Positions 33,577-42,703 of a DNA stretch of 64,000 nucleotides are shown here, in pieces. Source of the stretch: an uncultured Eggerthella sp. (lineage in GTDB: Bacteria > Actinomycetota > Coriobacteriia > Coriobacteriales > Eggerthellaceae); the NCBI GenBank assembly GCA_937998355.1, contig CALLDI010000001.1:1-64000 (forward strand), given 5' to 3'. A program made the translations under genes and the position numbers. The notes under the pieces were generated by a model, which saw only the letters and a program-made list of their open reading frames with translations, was not told where the DNA came from and searched no databases. Numbering within the stretch: the first letter of the stretch is position 1; every line of letters starts with the position of its first letter.

Positions 33577-33864
33577 GAGAAAGTCCCCTCTCGGTTTCGC
33601 AAGCCGACCTTTTCGGTCGCTTCTTGCTCGTTGCAAAGGCGGTTTCATCGTAGCGCGCGCAACGTGCGACCTTCGGTGGGATCGAGCGTTCGATTCCAAG
33701 TTGTGATGAAGCGATGGGCGCCTCGTGATCATGCGAAGAATCTCTCCTTGGTGATAAGGCCGCAGACGAAATCAACGAATCGTCAAAGCCCTGCAGGTCA
33801 GAGGAGGTTCCTCTCCTCGTCACGTTATAATGAGTCTCTCGAAAGCACGAGGGGGATCGAAGTC

Positions 33865-35460
33865 ATGCTCATCGGTATTCCGAAGGAAATACGCGCAGGT
33901 CAAACGCTGGTGGCCGCCACGCCCAATACCGTGAAGAAGCTCATCAAGCTCGGGTATGAAGTCGTGGTCGAAACGGGCGCAGGCGAGCTCGCGAGCTATT
34001 TCGACGAACGCTATGCAGAAGCGGGCGCGCGCATCGCCTGTGCGCAGCAGGCCTGGGGCGCGGATATGGTCGTCTGCTTGGATGCGCCGTCGTTCGAGCA
34101 GATCAAGCTTATGAAGCGCGGTGCGACGCTCCTTTCTCGCCTCGATCAGGAGAACAACCATGAATTGCTCGGAGCCTGCATCGGCCGAGGCATCACGGCG
34201 CTCGCGCTCGATGCGATCCCGCGCATCTCACGCGCGCAAGCGCTCGACGTGCGCTCCTCGCTCATGAACGTCGCAGGCTATCGTGCGGTCATCGAAGCGG
34301 CGAGCGTCTTCAGTCGCCAGTTCGCTGGCGCGGTCACGGCTGCGGGCAAGGTCGCTCCTGCGAAGGTCTACGTGATCGGTGTTGGTGTCGCAGGACTCGC
34401 GGCGATCGGCACCGCCGGCTCCATGGGTGCGGAGGTGTTCGCCACCGATGTACGCTCCGACGTGGCCGATCAAGTCCAGTCGCTCGGAGCGACGTTCGTG
34501 GAGATCCCGGTCAGTCAAGAATCGAGCGATGGCTATGCCCGCGAGCTTGACGAAGACGACCAGGCCCGCACGCAGCGCGTTTATGCAGGACAGGCAGCCA
34601 AGAGCGATATCGTCATCACGACCGCGCAGGTTCCAGGGCGGCCTGCTCCGTTGCTCCTCACGAAAGCTGCGGTCGAGGGCATGAAGCCTGGTTCGGTCAT
34701 CGTCGATATGGGTGCATCCGATCTGGGAAGCAACTGCGAGCTTACCGTGCCTGGCCAGGTCGCGGTCACTGAAAACGGCATCACCATCGTCGGCTATACC
34801 GATCTGCCCGGACGTTTGCCAGGGCAGGCCTCGCAGCTCTTCGGTCAGAACATCGTGAATTTGTTGAAGCTCGTCACGCCAGAAAAGAATGGCGTGCCCG
34901 TATGGGACGAAGACGATGCGGTCGTTCGTGGCATGATGGCAACGCGAGATGGCGAACTCATGTGGCCACCTCCGCCCGTTCAAGTCTCGGCAGCTCCTGC
35001 CAGTGCGGCACCAGCGAACGATGCGAAGGAACGCACGAAGAGCGCGTTCGAGCCGACCGCCCAGGATGCTGAACCGCCGCGATCGGATGAAGCAGCAGAA
35101 AAGCCCTCGACGTTTCGTCGCTGGTGGTGGAAGATCCTGCTCGGGGCGCTCGCGGTGCTCCTCGTCGTCGCTGCCCCTGCGCATATGTCCAATCATTTCC
35201 TGGTCTTCGTGCTGGCGTGCGTGGTCGGTTTCTATGTCATCACAGGCGTGTCGCATACGCTCCATACCCCGCTCATGTCAGAGACGAATGCGATATCGGG
35301 CATCATCGTAGTGGGCGCGCTTTTGCAGATCGGTACGGGCGATCCGCTCGTTACGGTGCTCGCATTCATCGCGATCGTGCTCGCGTCCATCAACATCTTC
35401 GGCGGGTTCTTCGTCACGCATCGTATGCTCGACATGTTCCAGAGGAGCTCTGAGGACTGA
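33865..35460 (+). CDS. pntA: NAD(P) transhydrogenase subunit alpha
   Basis: 531 residues from the ATG at 33865, with GAGGGGG nine bases upstream; the frame is open from 33559 but that part overlaps the divergent gene's start. MLIGIPKEIRAGQTLVAATP opens the NAD-binding domain, and GVGVAGLAAIGTAGSMGAEVF is the dinucleotide loop. A linker rich in Ala, Pro and Glu (about 365-415) leads to several membrane spans in the last 110 residues. The enterobacterial-type subunit order (domain I plus part of domain II) is therefore present. With PntB it couples proton flow to hydride transfer between NADH and NADP. A TATAAT lies at 33826-33831. Confidence 0.95.
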   Translation: MLIGIPKEIRAGQTLVAATPNTVKKLIKLGYEVVVETGAGELASYFDERYAEAGARIACAQQAWGADMVVCLDAPSFEQIKLMKRGATLLSRLDQENNHELLGACIGRGITALALDAIPRISRAQALDVRSSLMNVAGYRAVIEAASVFSRQFAGAVTAAGKVAPAKVYVIGVGVAGLAAIGTAGSMGAEVFATDVRSDVADQVQSLGATFVEIPVSQESSDGYARELDEDDQARTQRVYAGQAAKSDIVITTAQVPGRPAPLLLTKAAVEGMKPGSVIVDMGASDLGSNCELTVPGQVAVTENGITIVGYTDLPGRLPGQASQLFGQNIVNLLKLVTPEKNGVPVWDEDDAVVRGMMATRDGELMWPPPPVQVSAAPASAAPANDAKERTKSAFEPTAQDAEPPRSDEAAEKPSTFRRWWWKILLGALAVLLVVAAPAHMSNHFLVFVLACVVGFYVITGVSHTLHTPLMSETNAISGIIVVGALLQIGTGDPLVTVLAFIAIVLASINIFGGFFVTHRMLDMFQRSSED

Positions 35461-37019
35461 TGCAGATCTCCGACGTCATACAGCAGATCCAAACCTATCT
35501 TGACGTGCTGTCGGGTGCCGAGCGTTTCCAGGCGCTCGCCTACATCGTTGCTGCCCTGCTGTTCATCCTCGCGCTCGCGGGGCTTTCTAAGCAGAAGTCA
35601 GCGCGCAGCGGTAACCATGCGGGCATCGTCGGCATGACCATCGCGCTCGTGGCCACCATCATCGTGGTCGTCATCGCCTCGATCGCGCCGAACCTTGGTT
35701 CAGCAGGCGGGTTCGAGGCTCTGTATACGCTCGCGAGTGCGCTCGAGGAAGGAATGCCTCAGGCCTGGATCACGATCGGCTTGATCCTGCTCGCCCTTCT
35801 CATCGGTGCTGTCATCGGCATCGTCAAGGCGAAGCGCGTCAAGATGACCGAAATGCCCGAATTGGTCGCACTGCTCCATTCCTTCGTCGGCGCGGCAGCT
35901 GTGCTCGTAGGCATCGGGTCTTTCCTCACGACGCCGGGTGATGGCACCTACGATGGCGCCTTCCACATGGGTGAAGTGGGACTTGCGGTCTTCATCGGTG
36001 CGGTCACGTTCACGGGGTCGATCATCGCGAATCTCAAGCTCTCAGCGCGCATCTCGGGCAAACCGCTCATGCTGCCAGCGCGCAACGCGCTCAATCTTGG
36101 CATGGTCATCGTGTGCGTCATCTGCATCGGCTGGTTCGTCGCTACGCAAGGTGTCGATCAAGGGACGCTTCCGCTCATCATCCTCACGGTCGTCTCGCTC
36201 GTGCTCGGCGCGCATCTCGTGCTCGCCATCGGCGGCGGCGATATGCCCGTGGTCATCTCGATGCTCAATTCGTATTCTGGCTGGGCAGCAGCCATGGCAG
36301 GCTTCACGCTCGGCAACGATCTGCTCATCATCGCCGGCGCGCTGGTGGGCTCGTCCGGTGCCTATCTGTCCTACATCATGTGCAAGGGCATGAATCGCTC
36401 GTTCGTCTCGGTCATTCTCGGTGGCTTCGGAAGCGACGGCGCTGCCACTGCGTCTTCCAAGATGCTATCTGGCTCTGATGAACCTCATGTTCACACGGAA
36501 GTATCTCCAGAACAGGTAGCGGAGCTATTGAAAGACGCGAAGACCGTGGTCGTCTCGCCAGGCTACGGCATGGCGGTGGCTCAGGCTCAGTTCCCCGTGG
36601 CGGAGCTCACGCGCAAGCTCATCGAGCGGGGCATCGACGTGAAGTTCGCCATCCATCCCGTAGCGGGCCGTATGCCGGGGCATATGAACGTGCTCCTAGC
36701 CGAGGCGAAGGTGCCCTACGATCACGTTTATGAAATGGATGAAGTGAACGACGATTTCAGCGATGTCGATGTGGTGCTGGTCATCGGCGCGAACGATACG
36801 GTCAATCCGTCAGCAGAGACCGACCAGGATTCACCTATCGCGGGCATGCCCGTCATGCGCGTATGGGACGCAGGAAAGGTCATCGTGTCGAAGCGTTCGA
36901 TCGGCAACGCAGGATATGCTGGCGTGGAGAATCCGCTCTTCTACAATGACAACACCGACATGCTTTTGGGCGATGCGAAAGATTCGGTCGAAGCTGTCAT
37001 AAGAGCGCTCGATTCGTGA
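35460..37019 (+). CDS. pntB: NAD(P) transhydrogenase subunit beta
   Basis: 519 residues. It overlaps pntA by one base (TGATG), so translation is coupled. The first about 320 residues are membrane spans, including the strongly conserved GGGDMPVVISMLNSYSGWAAAMAGF. The rest is the NADP(H)-binding domain with VVVSPGYGMAVAQAQFPVAEL, HPVAGRMPGHMNVLLAEA and VLVIGANDTVNP. Length matches the family. In an organism with this much ETF and acyl-CoA chemistry the enzyme could balance NADH and NADPH. Confidence 0.95.
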   Translation: MQISDVIQQIQTYLDVLSGAERFQALAYIVAALLFILALAGLSKQKSARSGNHAGIVGMTIALVATIIVVVIASIAPNLGSAGGFEALYTLASALEEGMPQAWITIGLILLALLIGAVIGIVKAKRVKMTEMPELVALLHSFVGAAAVLVGIGSFLTTPGDGTYDGAFHMGEVGLAVFIGAVTFTGSIIANLKLSARISGKPLMLPARNALNLGMVIVCVICIGWFVATQGVDQGTLPLIILTVVSLVLGAHLVLAIGGGDMPVVISMLNSYSGWAAAMAGFTLGNDLLIIAGALVGSSGAYLSYIMCKGMNRSFVSVILGGFGSDGAATASSKMLSGSDEPHVHTEVSPEQVAELLKDAKTVVVSPGYGMAVAQAQFPVAELTRKLIERGIDVKFAIHPVAGRMPGHMNVLLAEAKVPYDHVYEMDEVNDDFSDVDVVLVIGANDTVNPSAETDQDSPIAGMPVMRVWDAGKVIVSKRSIGNAGYAGVENPLFYNDNTDMLLGDAKDSVEAVIRALDS

Positions 37020-37022
37020 TCG

Positions 37023-37346
37023 CTACTTCTCTTCGCCACCGTTAGCGAGGATGCGAGCGAGGTCGTAGAGCGCGCCATGGTGCTTATGCTCGTGCTTGTG
37101 CTTGTCGGGATCGTAGTGTGGGCACTTCCCGGTGTGATATTCCGGCACTGCGAGCGTGTCGAAGGACACTCCCTGATGATGATGGGCTTCGTCATGCTGC
37201 TTCTCGTGGAATTCGCCATCGACATCGACCTTGCCCGTGCGCACTTCTGGCACGGCGACATGATGCGTGTGAGCGGCGATCGGCGAATCGGCTGATGATG
37301 TCGTTTCGGGTGATTCGGCTGGCTTCTTCTTTTTATGGAAATGCAT
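37023..37346 (-). CDS. Small His-rich protein downstream of gltS
   Basis: 107 residues with about 20 His. GAGGAT lies nine bases before the ATG at 37346, supporting a real gene. It has two related segments, VAVPEVRTGKVDVDGEFHEKQ and LAVPEYHTGKCPHYDPDKH, each preceded or followed by His clusters (HDEAHHH, KHKHEHKHH). No signal peptide or membrane span is seen, so it should be cytoplasmic. It starts 15 bases after the gltS stop and is probably co-transcribed. Metal storage or chaperoning is a reasonable guess from composition only. I recognise no named family. Confidence 0.72.
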   Translation of the reverse strand: MHFHKKKKPAESPETTSSADSPIAAHTHHVAVPEVRTGKVDVDGEFHEKQHDEAHHHQGVSFDTLAVPEYHTGKCPHYDPDKHKHEHKHHGALYDLARILANGGEEK

Positions 37347-37361
37347 GAGTCAAACCATCCT

Positions 37362-38552
37362 CTACAGCAGGTTGATGAAGAACGTGATGCTCAAACTGTT
37401 GACGAAGTCGGCATACATACTACCGATTAGCGGGATCAATAAGAAGGCCTTAACAGAAGGTCCATATTTATCGGTCAAAACCTGCATATTCGCCATCGCG
37501 TTCGGTGTCGCACCCATGCCGAATCCGCAGCTGCCCGCGGTGAGCACCGCGGCATCGTAATCGCGTCCCATCACGTTGAACACAACGAAGCGCGCGTAGA
37601 GGACCATGAAGATGACCTGACAGGTGAGCAGCACGATCATCGGCAGAGCAAGGTCGGCGAGCTGCCACAACTTCAACGTGATCATCGCGATGCCCAGGAA
37701 CAAGGAAAGGCAGATGCCACCCAGGTCGTTGATCTCGCCGATATGGATCTCGATCTTGCCGGTATATTCGGCGACGTTACGCATGATGGCGGCGATGATC
37801 ATCGCGCCGATGTAGATCGGGAAGGTCATGCCGGTCAGCGAGAGCAGGTAGGAGACGAGCGTGCCAAGACCCATCGCGATCGCGAGCTGGTAGGCCGCAG
37901 GAGCGTATTGCGAGACGGAGCGGTGATGCTTCTCTTCTTCCTCCACCAGCGCGGTGTCGTCCACGGGAACGCGCGTCTTCAGTAGGTCCTTCTTCTTGAT
38001 GAGGCGATTGCCGATCGGGCCTCCGACGAGCGAGCCTGCCACCAAGCCGAAGGTCGCAGCTGCCGTGGCGACCGTGGTGGCACCTGTAACGCCAAGGTCT
38101 TCGAGGACCGGGCCGAACGCGCCAGCCGTACCATGACCGCCCACCATCGAGATGGAGCCCGTTGCAAGGCCGATCATCGGATCGACGCCGAGAAGGGTCG
38201 CAACGCCGACGGCCAAGAAATCCTGCGCTTCGATCAGGAAGAGGACGACGAACAGCAGGATGATCAGCGCTTTACCGCCGCTCTTGAGCACCTTGATGTT
38301 GGCTTGGAAGCCGACCGAGGTGAAGAAGATGACCATGCAGACGTTCTTGAGCGTGTCATCCCAGGCGAAATCAACGACATTGGTGACGTAGAGCACGCAG
38401 GCGATGATCGAGAAGAGCAGACCGCCAACCACGGGGGAGGGGATGCACAGACGGTCGAGGATCTTGATCTTCGTCTTGAGCCAAGCGCCTATGAGCAGCG
38501 CCACAACGGCGACTGCTAGGGTTTGATACATATCCAATGAAACTTCAGCCAT
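37362..38552 (-). CDS. gltS: Sodium/glutamate symporter
   Basis: 396 residues, ATG at 38552 after TAGGAG. About ten or more hydrophobic segments; SPVVGGLLFSI, FFTSVGFQANI, SMVGGHGTAGAFGP and SCGFGMGATPNAMANM are GltS blocks, the last two being the reentrant loops that bind substrate and sodium. It imports glutamate with sodium. The gene lies 42 bases downstream of a TAXI solute-binding protein gene, an unusual partner for GltS. Confidence 0.93.
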   Translation of the reverse strand: MAEVSLDMYQTLAVAVVALLIGAWLKTKIKILDRLCIPSPVVGGLLFSIIACVLYVTNVVDFAWDDTLKNVCMVIFFTSVGFQANIKVLKSGGKALIILLFVVLFLIEAQDFLAVGVATLLGVDPMIGLATGSISMVGGHGTAGAFGPVLEDLGVTGATTVATAAATFGLVAGSLVGGPIGNRLIKKKDLLKTRVPVDDTALVEEEEKHHRSVSQYAPAAYQLAIAMGLGTLVSYLLSLTGMTFPIYIGAMIIAAIMRNVAEYTGKIEIHIGEINDLGGICLSLFLGIAMITLKLWQLADLALPMIVLLTCQVIFMVLYARFVVFNVMGRDYDAAVLTAGSCGFGMGATPNAMANMQVLTDKYGPSVKAFLLIPLIGSMYADFVNSLSITFFINLL

Positions 38553-38594
38553 GCGCGGCTCCTAAACTTTCGTCTCGTCGATCGGTCGTGTCGA

Positions 38595-39602
38595 TCAGTC
38601 GTCCTGGCTCGCGCTCACTGCGCTGCCTTCATTGTTCTCGTCCATCACGGTCACCGTGATGTCGTTCGTGTCGTAGAAATTCGCGGCACCTGCATGAAAT
38701 GCGATCGGGATGCCGCTCGTCGCTTCTTCGAGTGCTGGCTGCATCGGGCTATTCAGCTTCTCTGCGAATGGAATGGTCCCGTCGAAGAGCACCTTCATCA
38801 CGCTCTCGACCTGGGCGGCTGGAACATCGTTTCGGGCGACCAGGACCGCGCGGACCCCGACGGTTTCGACCGCTTTGGTCTGGCCTTCGTAGGTGTTGGC
38901 GGGAATGGTGCAGGGAACGTAATAGCTATGGCGCTTGGTGAGGACGTTCACCGCGAAAGGATCGATGGAGAGCACGCGCACGCCTATCTTATCGGCTAGG
39001 CTGGCGACAGCAGGGGTGGGAGCGGCCGCGGTCACGAAGGCGGCATCGATGCGACCTTCTTCGAGCGCGGTAGCCGATTCGGAGAAGCTCAGATACTCAG
39101 CGGTGAAATCCGATTCCTACAGGTTGTAGGCATCCAAGACCTGCAATGCATTCTGCAGAACGCCCGATTCGCGCTCGCCCAAGCTCACGGTCTTGCCTGC
39201 AAGGTCCTCGACGGTCTTGATGTCGCTATCGGCAGGTACGACGATCTGGCAGATCTCGGTGTACAGACCCGCTACCGCACTATAACCGGTGTATTCGCCA
39301 GAATTCGAGAAGAAACCCGTGCCGTTGTATGCGTCGTTCAGCGTGTCGGCCTGCACGATCGCCATGTCCAAGAATCCTTGCGAGAGCAGGCGCAGGTTCG
39401 CGCTCGATCCTGCTGTGGTCTCGACGGAGATGATGGGCACATCGGCGTTGTCTTGCGCTTCTTTGGACAAGAGCGTGCCGAACTGGTAGTACATGCCTTC
39501 ATCGTTACCCGTGCCAAGGCGCAGTTCGCTCTCTTGCGAACAGGCGCTCAAACAACAAAGGGCAACGGCGAAAACAGCGAGCAATGCGGTGAAGCGCTTC
39601 AT
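38595..39602 (-). pseudogene. TAXI-family solute-binding lipoprotein gene interrupted by one in-frame TAG
   Basis: The reading frame from ATG 39602 (AAGGTG site) encodes a lipoprotein signal (MKRFTALLAVFAVALCCLSAC, lipobox LSAC) and the TAXI core ELRLGTGNDEGMYYQFG and ETTAGSSANLRLL. It stops at a TAG at 39117-39119 (codon 162 of 335) and continues in the same frame without any further stop to 38595: SDFTAEYLSFSESATALEEGRIDAAF is exactly the family continuation. Both halves are intact and the total length is normal for TAXI proteins. It is therefore a recent nonsense mutation, a sequencing error, or a read-through codon. A TTG at 39632 with its own AAGGAG site is an alternative start. Such proteins normally feed TRAP transporters; no TRAP membrane subunit gene is nearby, but gltS follows. 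Confidence 0.85.
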
Positions 39603-39775
39603 CGGGCGCACCTTTCCAATCAGGTTGTTCAAGGGTTCTCCTTACTTTACTAAAAGTCGCGCGAAAACAGTAGAGAAAACAGCGCTCTAGAGCACTAAAG
39701 CGATCGTGCGCTGCCGTTTTGCGGCTCTCACACGGGCAAATGTTCCTTTTTGGGTACGGAGCAGGAGATTGTTTA

Positions 39776-39804
39776 TTGACAAGCCAAACATAGAAAACTA
39801 CGAT
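39776..39804 (+). promoter_or_regulatory. Sigma-70-type promoter of the crotonase gene
   Basis: TTGACA (39776-39781), 17-base spacer, TACGAT (39799-39804). It lies 48 bases before the start codon at 39852. Confidence 0.75.
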
Positions 39805-39851
39805 GAATGAACGCTAAAACTATTAGTTTCAGAAATGGAAGGGGTATACGT

Positions 39852-40736
39852 ATGAGCGTTTACCAAGAGGCATATCACTTGCCAGAGTTTACCTACGATA
39901 AGTATCAGAAGCTGAGCATCGAACAGCGTGGTCCTGTTTATATCTGCTCCTTCAACGATCCAGGTAACCTCAACGCGATGTCTTACGAGCAGATGGCGGA
40001 GTTCAACGACTTCCTGAACCTCGTTCGCTATGACAAGGACTGCCGTGTCATCGTTCTTACTGGCGAAGGTAACTCCTTCTGCGCTGGCTTCAACCTGAAC
40101 GACCTGTTCCTCGATCCTCCCGAGGATATGGGCCGCATCCAGCGTGACTTCTACGTCATGCAGCGCATGTGCTCCGACCAGGTCCTCAACATGGCTAAGT
40201 GCGAGCAGCCCATCATCGGCGCTCTCAAGGGCTTCGCTGTTGGCGGCGGCCTCTCCATCGCGACCGCTTGCGATATGCGTATCCTGGGCGAGTCCTTCAA
40301 GATGAACGCTGGCTATCTCTCCATCGGTTACACCGGCACCGACATGTCCGGCTCCTTCTATCTCCCGAAGATCGTCGGCTATGCTCGTGCTTGCGAGATC
40401 CTCATGAACCCGCGCCGCTTCAAGGCAGAGACCCTCGCTGACTGGGGCTATGCTGTCAAGGTCGTTCCGGACGAGGATGTCGTCGAAGAAGCTGTCAAGC
40501 TGGCTGAGGAGATCTGCCGCGAGACTTCTCCATTCGGTCTTCGCCTTACCAAGGAAGCTCTCCAGAGCTCTCTCGACGGTCTTTCTCTTGCAGATCAGGT
40601 CAAGATGGAGAACCGCAACCAGGTTCTTGCTGCGAACACCCAGGACGCTTATTGGGGCATGCAGAAGATGAACCCGAAGAACCGCGAGGAAGTCAAGGCT
40701 CATCCCGAGAAGTACGTCATCACGAACAACCTCTAA
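39852..40736 (+). CDS. Enoyl-CoA hydratase/isomerase (crotonase) family protein
   Basis: 294 residues from the ATG at 39852, with AAGGGG eight bases upstream. The crotonase oxyanion-hole segments CAGFNLNDLF and GFAVGGGLSIATACDMRI are clear, and MNAGYLSIGYTGTDMSGSFYLPKIVG follows. At the two positions where hydratases have catalytic Glu (GGGxE and PEx), this protein has Ser and Gly, so simple hydration may not be its reaction. Codon choice is strongly C-ending (ctc, atc, aac), like the other genes of the cluster, which suggests high expression. It is a single gene between a strong promoter and a strong terminator. Substrate unknown. Confidence 0.85.
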   Translation: MSVYQEAYHLPEFTYDKYQKLSIEQRGPVYICSFNDPGNLNAMSYEQMAEFNDFLNLVRYDKDCRVIVLTGEGNSFCAGFNLNDLFLDPPEDMGRIQRDFYVMQRMCSDQVLNMAKCEQPIIGALKGFAVGGGLSIATACDMRILGESFKMNAGYLSIGYTGTDMSGSFYLPKIVGYARACEILMNPRRFKAETLADWGYAVKVVPDEDVVEEAVKLAEEICRETSPFGLRLTKEALQSSLDGLSLADQVKMENRNQVLAANTQDAYWGMQKMNPKNREEVKAHPEKYVITNNL

Positions 40737-40792
40737 GCCATTTCTTCTTTCGAGCGTCGTTCTCGCAAGAGCGACGAACATCGGAAACATCG

Positions 40793-40823
40793 AAGGGCTC
40801 GACCATCGGTCGGGCCCTTTTCG
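40793..40823 (+). terminator. Rho-independent terminator after the crotonase gene
   Basis: AAGGGCTCGACC (40793-40804), loop ATC, GGTCGGGCCCTT (40808-40819), then TTCGTT. One T-G wobble in a 12-bp stem. Confidence 0.88.
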
Positions 40824-41166
40824 TTATTCGAGAAGGCGAGGGGTCGCTGCCCTGGAGGGAGCGCGTTATGCTGGCATATCCGTTGTGGCCCTCGAATGCC
40901 TGTCGAAACGAAGAACGCTCCGCTATCGGAGGTGAAAAACGGACAGATCTTGAAAACTGTCTAAACGAAGATTGTGAAAAACTGCAAAATTCTTCAGCTT
41001 GACCAATAATTCGCGTGAAAATTCACATGAAATGTCACGGAATCGTCAAACATTTTTTTGAACTTGGGACAAACCTGCGTTACTGACCATCCAAACAGGT
41101 AGTCCCGACCGTCATACTGGAAAGGAACCAAAATAACTGGTTGAGGAATGAAAGGAGATATTCTGT
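40824..41166 (+). promoter_or_regulatory. Leader region before the CoA-transferase gene
   Basis: 343 bases without a convincing gene. TTGACC (40999) and TTTTTTTGAAC (41053-41063) stand out; the latter, read on the minus strand, is GTTCAAAAAAA, like the sites before the OFA and licC genes. An AAAGGAGAT ribosome site precedes the start at 41167. No clear -10/-35 pair was found. Confidence 0.4.
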
Positions 41167-42477
41167 ATGTCAACTACAGAAAAGCTCAATGGCTATGGCC
41201 CGCTTGCTGGCGTTAAAGTCGTCGAACTCTGCGAATGGGTAGCTGCTCCTGCTTGTGTGCGTTGTCTCTCTGAAATGGGTGCAACGGTCATCAAGGTAGA
41301 GCCACCTTACGGCGACGCTCAGCGTACTCAGGGTCCTGGCTTCGGTTGCGAGCAGACCGACCTGGAAGATCCTACGATCGACCTTAACAACACGAACAAG
41401 AACTTCGTTTCCATTAACCTCAAGAACGAAGAGGGCATGAAGTTCATGAAGAAGCTCCTCGCTGATGCGGACATCTTCGTGAACAACCTGCGCGACAAGG
41501 CTCTTGTCAAGATGGGTCTCGATTACGACACCCTTCACAAGGAATTCCCGACGCTCATCTGGGCTCAGATGCGTGGCTATGGCGAGTATGGTCCTGAAAA
41601 GGACAGCCCTGGCTTCGATGCAGTGTGCTGGGCAGCTCGTGGCGGCGTTGCGAACGTCTTCCGCGAGGATGGCGAATCTCCTGCTATCGCACCTCAGGCA
41701 TTCGGCGACTACAACGTTGGCCATATGCTCGCTACCGGTATCGTCTCCGCACTCTTCAACCGTACCCGTACTGGCAAGGGTGAAAAGGTCGTTACCAACC
41801 TCTATGCTGGCGCTATCTGGGGCGGCAACATCGGTATCTGCGCTACGCAGTTCGGTGCTCCGTATCCTAAGTCTCGTCTGCACGTTCCGAACCCCTTCAA
41901 CAACACCTATCGTACGTACGACGACAAGTGGATCTACATCTGCATGCCTCAGTACGATAAGTACTACTCCATGATGATGGGCCTGTTCGGTCGCGAAGAT
42001 CAGATCGAAAACCCCGACACCAACAACCTTACCTCGCTCAAGGCATCTGGTAAGAACGTCGAGGTCATCCAGTGGCTCGAAGAGGCCTTCGCTAAGAAGA
42101 CCTTCGACGAGTGGATGACGATCTTCAAGGAGAACGAAGTACCTGCACAGAAGTGCTTCCGTTACACCGACGTCGTCAAGGACGAAGAGGCATACGATAA
42201 CGACGCACTCCGCATGGTCGAGTATGACGCATGGGGCAAGCGCGCTCTGCCTATGACCCCTGTCCGCTTCGGCTCCTTCGGTGATCCTCCGGTCATCCTC
42301 TCCAAGCCGATCGGTTATCACACCGAGGAATTCATGAAGGATTACGGCTACTCCGATGACGAGATCGCTGCGATCGCTGCAGACGGTGGCGTCGTGGTCT
42401 ACGACGGTCCCGAGATCGAAGATAAGATCTTCGTCTCTAAGCGTCAGGCTGCTGGCGAAGCACCTTGCAACTGGTAA
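41167..42477 (+). CDS. Class III CoA-transferase, FldA/CaiB-like
   Basis: 436 residues, ATG with AAAGGAGAT upstream. PLAGVKVVELCEWVAAPACVR, GATVIKVEPPYGD, NLKNEEGMKFM, GLDYDTL, GYGEYGPEKDSPGFDAVCWAARGG and CMPQYDKYYSMMMGLFGRED match the family III (CaiB/BaiF) fold. The Asp at residue 171 in PGFD is the expected acyl-carrying residue. From memory the pattern is closest to FldA, the cinnamoyl-CoA:phenyllactate CoA-transferase of aromatic amino acid fermenters. It would swap CoA between an acyl-CoA product and an incoming acid. No FldBC-type dehydratase is in the window. Codons are highly biased, suggesting high expression. Confidence 0.9.
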   Translation: MSTTEKLNGYGPLAGVKVVELCEWVAAPACVRCLSEMGATVIKVEPPYGDAQRTQGPGFGCEQTDLEDPTIDLNNTNKNFVSINLKNEEGMKFMKKLLADADIFVNNLRDKALVKMGLDYDTLHKEFPTLIWAQMRGYGEYGPEKDSPGFDAVCWAARGGVANVFREDGESPAIAPQAFGDYNVGHMLATGIVSALFNRTRTGKGEKVVTNLYAGAIWGGNIGICATQFGAPYPKSRLHVPNPFNNTYRTYDDKWIYICMPQYDKYYSMMMGLFGREDQIENPDTNNLTSLKASGKNVEVIQWLEEAFAKKTFDEWMTIFKENEVPAQKCFRYTDVVKDEEAYDNDALRMVEYDAWGKRALPMTPVRFGSFGDPPVILSKPIGYHTEEFMKDYGYSDDEIAAIAADGGVVVYDGPEIEDKIFVSKRQAAGEAPCNW

Positions 42478-42499
42478 TAACTGGTTGATCTGCTTTTCC

Positions 42500-42536
42500 G
42501 ATCCCGCTCAGTTCTCTAACTGGGCGGGATCTTTTT
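42500..42536 (+). terminator. Strong terminator after the CoA-transferase gene
   Basis: GATCCCGCTCAGTT (42500-42513), loop CTCT, AACTGGGCGGGATC (42518-42531), TTTTT. A 14-bp stem with one wobble. Confidence 0.92.
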
Positions 42537-42539
42537 ATG

Positions 42540-42700
42540 TTGAGGAGGTTCGTGCTCCAATAAGCTTCGTTCGACCCGCTTTTCTGTTCGCAAAACTGAC
42601 AAGCAGTTTTGCTCATGCGTCGCTGCGCTGCTTCACTTTGAAATAAGAAAATGAGAAGCAGCGAGTCTCTCTCAGCTTATCGGAACATGAACCTCCTCAA
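42540..42700 (-). repeat. Hairpin-rich intergenic element with 27-bp terminal inverted repeats (copy A)
   Basis: Arms 42540-42566 and 42674-42700 are inverted repeats with 24 of 27 positions matching. Inside are two hairpins: CGCTGCTTC/GAAGCAGCG (42626-42634 with 42655-42663) and GCAAAACTG/CAGTTTTGC (42590-42598 with 42604-42612). The core matches 60615-60708 in opposite orientation. It lacks any coding frame, so it could be a MITE-like element or a structured RNA. Confidence 0.75.
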
Positions 42701-42703
42701 TAT

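Noticed and set aside
42540..42700. Insertion sequence
   Set aside because: There are terminal inverted repeats but no transposase frame and no visible target duplication; it is kept as a non-coding element.
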